64,000 bases of DNA from Streptomyces sp. AC550_RSS872 (GTDB lineage: Bacteria > Actinomycetota > Actinomycetes > Streptomycetales > Streptomycetaceae), in NCBI RefSeq assembly GCF_019049285.1, contig NZ_JAGMUL010000114.1, positions 62,001-126,000 of the forward strand, written 5' to 3'. Below are positions 59,469 through 64,000 of the stretch, one piece after another. The notes beneath the pieces are model-generated. The model did no database searches, was not told the origin of the DNA, and worked only from the letters and a program-made list of their open reading frames with translations. The position numbers and the translations under genes are program-made. Numbering within the stretch: the first letter of the stretch is position 1; the number at the start of each line of letters is the position of its first letter.

Positions 59469-60416
59469 ATGACCCAGGCACCGACACCCACCGCGGACAC
59501 CGTCCGCCGACTGGTCCGTTCCCTGCTCAAGGACGGCGTGGACGACTCGGCCGGACCCGAGGTCCGGCCTGCCGCCCCGGGCGCCGACCCCGCCACCTGG
59601 CTGGTCGGCACCCGGCATGTGCTGCGCCTCGCCCCCGACCGGAGCGCCGCCGTACGGCAGCGCCGAGAACTGCGGCTGCGTGACCTCGTCCGCCCGCATG
59701 TCCCGGTCACGGTGCCGACGAGCGTCGCGCACGGGGAGTGGGCGCCCGGGCTGCCCTACACCCTGGACAGGAAGGTGCCCGGCGGGGCCGGTGGGGAGCA
59801 CGACGTGTCCGCCCTGGGCGAGGCCGACCTGGCCGGGCTGCTGACCGGGCTGCGCGAGGTACCGGCACGGCAGGCCGAGACGCTCGGTGTGCCGCGCGCC
59901 GCACCGCGCTCCCTGGAGGCCCTGCGCCGCGCCGCCGAAGGCCCCGCCGAACGCCTCGCCGACGCCGACGAGTTCGACGCCGCCCGGCTGCGCCAGCTCA
60001 CCCAGCAGGCCGCCGTCCAGCTCGCCGCCCAGCCCGGCACCGCCGTCCTCGTCCACCACGCCCTCACCGGCGATCACCTCGTCGTCAGCGCCGACGGCCG
60101 GGTGCGCGGCGTCCTCGGCTGGGCCGACACCGTCCTGGGCGACCCCGCCGAGGACATCGCGGGCCTCGCCCTCGCCGTCGGCTCCCCGGCCGCCGTCCGT
60201 GCCGCCACCCTCGCCGGCTACGGCGCCCGCCCCTGTCTGCGCGGCCTCTGGCTCGCCCGCTGCGACGCGCTCGTGCGTCTCGCGGACCGCCTCGACGGCA
60301 AGGGCGAGACGCCGCTCCCGTTGCTGAGGGTGCAGCTTCGGCACGCGTGGGAGGCGATCCTGCTGGAGCGGGTGACCGAGCTCAGGGAGGACGAGGACGG
60401 GGCCGACGAACTCTAG
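59469..60416 (+). CDS. Aminoglycoside-phosphotransferase-like (APH fold) protein
   Basis: 315 residues from ATG 59469; GTG 59412, 4 bp after the peptidase stop, would add 19. APH-type features: an N-lobe ending ERLADADEFDAARLRQLT, the catalytic-loop region HHALTGDHLVVSADGRVRGV and the metal-binding LGWADTVLGDPAEDIAGLAL. The usual H-G-D-x-x-x-x-N reads T-G-D-H-L-V-V-S, keeping Asp but losing His and Asn. Could be a small-molecule kinase with altered chemistry or an inactive relative. Probably co-transcribed with the peptidase. Confidence 0.75.
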   Translation: MTQAPTPTADTVRRLVRSLLKDGVDDSAGPEVRPAAPGADPATWLVGTRHVLRLAPDRSAAVRQRRELRLRDLVRPHVPVTVPTSVAHGEWAPGLPYTLDRKVPGGAGGEHDVSALGEADLAGLLTGLREVPARQAETLGVPRAAPRSLEALRRAAEGPAERLADADEFDAARLRQLTQQAAVQLAAQPGTAVLVHHALTGDHLVVSADGRVRGVLGWADTVLGDPAEDIAGLALAVGSPAAVRAATLAGYGARPCLRGLWLARCDALVRLADRLDGKGETPLPLLRVQLRHAWEAILLERVTELREDEDGADEL

Positions 60417-60467
60417 GGGGTGTGTCGTCACATTCCCGCCCGCCCCGGCCGGCAGCGCTTTCCCCGC

Positions 60468-62213
60468 TCAGTCCTGCAACAGCACCACGCTCGACTCCCC
60501 GGGCACATGGAGCACCCCGTCCGCGCCCGGCGACTCCACCGGCTCCCACGCGGCCAGTACGGTGGCCCGGCGCGGCCCCAGGGGGATGGCCGCCGCCTCC
60601 TTGGCGAGGTTGACGGCCACGCGGACGTCACCGCGGCGGAAGGCGAGCCAGCGCTCCCGCTCGTCGTAGGCCACCTTGGTGTCGGCGAGGTCGGGATCGG
60701 TGAGGTCGGGCTGCTCGTGGCGCAGGGCGATGAGACGGCGGTACCAGTCCAGCACGCGCGCGTGAGGCTCGCTGTCGAGCTCGGACCAGTCGAGGCAGGA
60801 GCGGTCCCGGGTCGCCGGGTCCTGTGGGTCGGGCACATCCTCCTCGGCCCAGCCGTGCTCGGCGAACTCCCGCCGTCTGCCGCGCCGTACGGCCTGAGCG
60901 AGCTCCGGATCGGTGTGGTCGGTGAAGAACTGCCAGGGCGTGCCCGCGGCCCACTCCTCGCCCATGAACAGCATCGGCGTGAACGGCGCGGTCAGCGTCA
61001 GCGCGGCCGCACAGGCCAGCAGGCCGGGGGAGAGCAGGGCCGCGAGCCGGTCGCCCTGGGCCCGGTTGCCGACCTGGTCGTGGGTCTGGCCGTAGCCGAG
61101 GAGGCGGTGCGCCGCCACGCGCGCGCGGTCCAGGGGGCGTCCGTGGCGGCGGCCCCGGAAGCTCGAGTAGGTGCCGTCGTGGAAGTAGCCGCCGGTGAGG
61201 GTCTTGGCGAGGCCCGCCATGGGAGCGCGCGCGAAGTCGGCGTAGTAGCCCTGGGACTCGCCGGTCAGCGCGGTGTGCAGGGTGTGGTGGAAGTCGTCGT
61301 TCCACTGCGCGTGCAGCCCGAGCCCGCCCTCCTCGCGCGCGGCGATCAGCCGGGGGTCGTTCAGGTCCGACTCGGCGATCAGGGACAGCGGCCGGCCGAG
61401 GTCGGCGGAGAGGGCGTCGACGGACGTCGACAGTTCCTCCAGGAAGTGGCACGCACGCGTGTCCTTCAGCGCGTGCACGGCGTCCAGGCGCAGCCCGTCG
61501 AGCCGGTAGTCCCGCAGCCAGGCCAGCGAGCTCTCCAGGAGGTACGCGCGCACCTCGTCGGAGCCGGGCGCGTCCAGATTGACGGCGGAACCCCAGGGAG
61601 TGTGGTGCTTGTCCGTGAGGTAGGGGCCGAAGGCGGGCAGATAGTTCCCGGACGGGCCGAAGTGGTTGTGCACGACGTCCAGGACCACGCCCAGGCCCAG
61701 CTCATGCGCCCGGTCGACGAAGCGCTTCAGCGCCTCGGGACCGCCGTACGGCTCGTGCACGGCCCACAGCGAGACGCCCTCGTACCCCCAGCCGTGCCGT
61801 CCGGGGAAGGGGCACAGCGGCATCAACTCGACATGGGTCACGCCCAGTTCGACGAGATGCCCGAGCCGCTCGGCGGCCGCGTCCAGGGTGCCCTCGCGCG
61901 TGTACGTGCCCACATGCAGCTCGTACAGCACCGCGCCGGGCAACGGCTGCCCCGCCCACTCGGTACGCCACTCGAACCGCCCGTGGTCGACGACCGCGCT
62001 CAGCCCGTCCGGGCCGTCCGGCTGCCGGCGCGAGCGCGGATCGGGCAGCACGGGGCCGTCGTCGAGCGCGAAGCCGTACCGCGTCCCGTCCCGTGCTTCC
62101 GCCTCCCCCCGCCACCATCCCGCGCGATCGGGATCGCGCTCCAACGCGCGCGTGACGCCTTCGCAATGGAGCGTCACACTTCCGGCCTGCGGTGCCCACA
62201 CCTCGAACTGCAC
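60468..62213 (-). CDS. treZ: Malto-oligosyltrehalose trehalohydrolase
   Basis: 581 residues from GTG 62213. N-terminal carbohydrate-binding domain (FEVWAPQAGSVTLHCEG), GH13 barrel with VLYELHVGTYTREGTL, VLDVVHNHFGPSGNYLPAF, nucleophile Asp in GLRLDAVHAL, acid Glu in LIAESDLND and TGGYFHDGTYSSFRG, and a small C-terminal beta domain. Releases trehalose from maltooligosyl-trehalose made by TreY, which is not in this window. Trehalose serves osmoprotection and spore storage in Streptomyces. Confidence 0.93.
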   Translation of the reverse strand: MQFEVWAPQAGSVTLHCEGVTRALERDPDRAGWWRGEAEARDGTRYGFALDDGPVLPDPRSRRQPDGPDGLSAVVDHGRFEWRTEWAGQPLPGAVLYELHVGTYTREGTLDAAAERLGHLVELGVTHVELMPLCPFPGRHGWGYEGVSLWAVHEPYGGPEALKRFVDRAHELGLGVVLDVVHNHFGPSGNYLPAFGPYLTDKHHTPWGSAVNLDAPGSDEVRAYLLESSLAWLRDYRLDGLRLDAVHALKDTRACHFLEELSTSVDALSADLGRPLSLIAESDLNDPRLIAAREEGGLGLHAQWNDDFHHTLHTALTGESQGYYADFARAPMAGLAKTLTGGYFHDGTYSSFRGRRHGRPLDRARVAAHRLLGYGQTHDQVGNRAQGDRLAALLSPGLLACAAALTLTAPFTPMLFMGEEWAAGTPWQFFTDHTDPELAQAVRRGRRREFAEHGWAEEDVPDPQDPATRDRSCLDWSELDSEPHARVLDWYRRLIALRHEQPDLTDPDLADTKVAYDERERWLAFRRGDVRVAVNLAKEAAAIPLGPRRATVLAAWEPVESPGADGVLHVPGESSVVLLQD

Positions 62214-62398
62214 GGACGGTTCCCCTTCGTCTGCTCACCGTGATGTAGCCCGTCCATGGTGCTTCAAACGAGATCAATCCGCTTTTGAATCTTCCCTTTT
62301 GCGGCAGGTGTCGTGACCGGTCCTGCCGATCACGCGCGCGTGCGGGCCGTTTCCCCGTTTTCTGGACAGCGCGGGTTCGCTGACCGACAATCAGCGAC

Positions 62399-62950
62399 GT
62401 GACGTCGTCTTTCGAGTTCAACACGTACCCCGCGCGGCTGTCCGACGTGGAGCGCGACAAGGCGCTGAAGGTGCTCCGTGACGGCGTCGCCATGGGTCGG
62501 CTGTCACACGACACGTTCGTGCGGCGCATGGAACTCGCTCTTTCCGCCCGCCGCGCGGACGAGCTCGCGGCACTCACCGCCGACCTGCCCTCCGAGAGCC
62601 GTCTGTCGCGTCTGGTGTTCGGCACCGTCGAGGCGGTGTCCGGCTTCACCGTACGGCTGCGCAGGGCATGGCAGGCCGAGCGGCTGCCCAAGCTGCTGCT
62701 GCCCCACCCGTCGGCCGGCCACCCGCTGCGCATCGGCCGCGACCCCCTCAACGGGCTGCGGCTGACCCACGAGACGGTGTCCCGGGTACACGCCGAACTG
62801 AGTCATCAGGGGGGCCTGTGGGTGTTGCGCGACCTCGGCTCCACCAACGGCACCACGGTGAACGGCCGACGCGTCATCGGTGCCGTCGTGGTCCGCGAGG
62901 GAGACCAGGTCGGCTTCGGCCGGATGTCGTTCCGGCTCGCCGCGAACTGA
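62399..62950 (+). CDS. DUF1707-FHA domain protein
   Basis: 183 residues from GTG 62399. The N-terminal ~55 residues are a SHOCT-like DUF1707 domain (LSDVERDKALKVLRDGVAMG). A linker with Arg-rich amphipathic sequence leads to an FHA domain (HPLRIGRDPLNGLRLTHETV, SRVHAEL, LRDLGSTNGTTVNGRRV) with the phosphothreonine-binding Arg, Ser and Asn. It reads Ser/Thr-kinase signals; no kinase gene is adjacent. Confidence 0.9.
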   Translation: MTSSFEFNTYPARLSDVERDKALKVLRDGVAMGRLSHDTFVRRMELALSARRADELAALTADLPSESRLSRLVFGTVEAVSGFTVRLRRAWQAERLPKLLLPHPSAGHPLRIGRDPLNGLRLTHETVSRVHAELSHQGGLWVLRDLGSTNGTTVNGRRVIGAVVVREGDQVGFGRMSFRLAAN

Positions 62951-63088
62951 GCCCTGCCCCGGCTCTGGCCTGCACCTTGGTTGAAGTGTTGACTCAAGCC
63001 CCTTTGCCCTCTGCGGTGTTGACGTAGTCGTCAACTCGTGACTGACTGTGCGTACACCATGCACATCAGGTGAACCGACGGCACCACA

Positions 63089-64000
63089 TTGTGGAGGTGT
63101 GCCCTGCCGCCACTCCTCCGCTACCCGAGCGTCGACGAGCTGGGCGCCCGGGCGGCCGCACTCGTCGCCCGCCGGCCCCGAGACGCGCGTCTGCGCCGCG
63201 TCGGGACGTCTCGCGCGGGCACGCCCCTGTGGCTGTTGTCCGTCGGCCACGGCAGCCGTCAGGCCCTCGTCGTGGCCGGTCCGCACGCCAACGAGCCGGT
63301 CGGTGGTGCCACCGTGCTCCGGCTGGCCGAACGGGTGCTCGCCGACCCCCGGCTGCACGAGGGTGCCGACGCCACCTGGAACCTGCTGCTGTGCCTCGAC
63401 CCCGACGGCCTGCGCCGCAACGAGGGCTGGCTGCACGGCCCGTACGCCCTCTCCGGCTACTTCCGGCACTTCTTCCGGCCCGGCTTCCTGGAACAGCCCG
63501 AATGGCTGCCGGACGGCGCGGACCGCGCCACGCTGCCCGAGACCCGCGCGCTGCTCGGACTCCAGGACGAACTGCGGCCCTTCCTGCATTGCTCCCTGCA
63601 CGGCGTCGACGTCGGCGGCGGCTTCGTCGAGCTGACCCACGACCTGCCCGGCCTCGCCCAGCGCGTCGCCCACGCCGCCGCCCGCCTCGGCATCCCGCGC
63701 GAGCTCGGCCCCTACGACACGCTGTACTGGCCGGAACTGGGGCCCGCCGTCTACCGGATCCCGAGGCCACGCCGAGGCGACCTGGCCGCCGCCATCACCG
63801 AGGCGGCCGTCGAGTCGACGTGGTTCCACCCGTACCGGCACGGCACGGTCACGGCGGTCGTCGAGGCCCCCATGTGGGGTGTGGCCGGCGTGGAGGACGG
63901 CGCCCCGCACCCAGATGAGGAAACGGTCCTGCGCAGGGTGAGCCACACACTGCGCCACGACACCCGCGTCCTGAACGGGCTGCTGGAGCGTCTGCGGCCC
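63089..64000 (+). CDS. M14-type zinc carboxypeptidase, cut by right edge
   Basis: One plus-strand frame runs unbroken to the window end with clear protein character: PSVDELGARAAALV, VVAGPHANEPVGGATVLRLA (HxxE zinc motif), LLCLDPDGLRRNEGW and HCSLHGVDVGGGF (third zinc His). The start is unclear: TTG 63089 is the only ordinary start after an in-frame TGA at 63071, whereas GGAGG at 63093-63097 would serve a CTG at 63104. Probably cleaves peptides or amides, or acts as a peptidoglycan-type carboxypeptidase. The C-terminus lies outside the window. Confidence 0.75.
   Translation, partial: MWRCALPPLLRYPSVDELGARAAALVARRPRDARLRRVGTSRAGTPLWLLSVGHGSRQALVVAGPHANEPVGGATVLRLAERVLADPRLHEGADATWNLLLCLDPDGLRRNEGWLHGPYALSGYFRHFFRPGFLEQPEWLPDGADRATLPETRALLGLQDELRPFLHCSLHGVDVGGGFVELTHDLPGLAQRVAHAAARLGIPRELGPYDTLYWPELGPAVYRIPRPRRGDLAAAITEAAVESTWFHPYRHGTVTAVVEAPMWGVAGVEDGAPHPDEETVLRRVSHTLRHDTRVLNGLLERLRP

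Noticed and set aside
1..64000. tRNA, rRNA, CRISPR array, prophage, complete insertion sequence
   Set aside because: No cloverleaf/CCA-type tRNA, no spacer-repeat series, no integrase or transposase frame was recognised on either strand.

Overview
The window is a very GC-rich actinobacterial chromosome segment, almost certainly Streptomyces. It carries a two-domain geosmin synthase, two conservons (CvnABCD sets), a gamma-butyrolactone receptor/AfsA pair, an AA10 chitin monooxygenase, DUF6230/DUF6114 genes, many GTG/TTG starts, and the small GC-rich intergenic repeats common in that genus. No tRNA, rRNA, CRISPR array, complete insertion sequence or prophage was seen.

Layout. 1-4.8 kb: start of a secreted hexosaminidase-type gene running off the left edge, small envelope proteins and two exported alpha/beta hydrolases. 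4.8-16.5 kb: the most interesting block, ten same-strand, mostly overlapping genes encoding an ATP-grasp ligase, a DUF364 Rossmann-like protein, a cysteine-synthase-fold enzyme, an enolase-superfamily epimerase, an MFS exporter, a methyltransferase and a complete Opp/Dpp/Nik-type ABC importer. A Zur/Fur-like box and a perfect leader hairpin lie just upstream. The plan of a small molecule that is made, exported and re-imported resembles staphylopine-type metallophore operons, but the biosynthetic enzymes differ. 16.6-22.2 kb: a DUF2470 gene with a near-consensus DmdR/IdeR iron box, a membrane flavin reductase with an FMN-binding protein and ApbE, and a divergent two-component system. 22.3-35.2 kb: a glycine betaine/choline-type ABC transporter whose permease and binding-protein genes are separated by one conservon and followed by a second, then a sugar-type binding protein. 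35.2-41.4 kb: a methyltransferase relic, DUF6114/DUF6230 membrane proteins, a small secreted protein, a probably wall-anchored AA10 LPMO and a subtilase with a P-domain. 41.5-47.4 kb: gamma-butyrolactone signalling genes (receptor, AfsA synthase, second TetR) with two candidate ARE operators, an ARMT1-type phosphatase, and a P450/hydrolase pair. 47.5-49 kb: a decayed sulfonate/NMT1-type ABC transporter (frameshifted binding protein; permease and ATPase collapsed together). 49-64 kb: exonuclease-family phosphatase, geosmin synthase, multicopper oxidase, GATase-like protein with a LysR regulator, PDZ protein, a truncated LysE relic, M24 peptidase, phosphotransferase-like protein, TreZ, DUF1707-FHA protein and an M14-type carboxypeptidase cut by the right edge.

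The 4.8-22 kb part can be read as a metal-homeostasis island: a zinc- or iron-type operator in front of a putative metallophore operon, then an iron-box gene and a flavin-based reductase operon. This functional reading is inference from gene content and motifs. Everything was read by eye; no database search was run.
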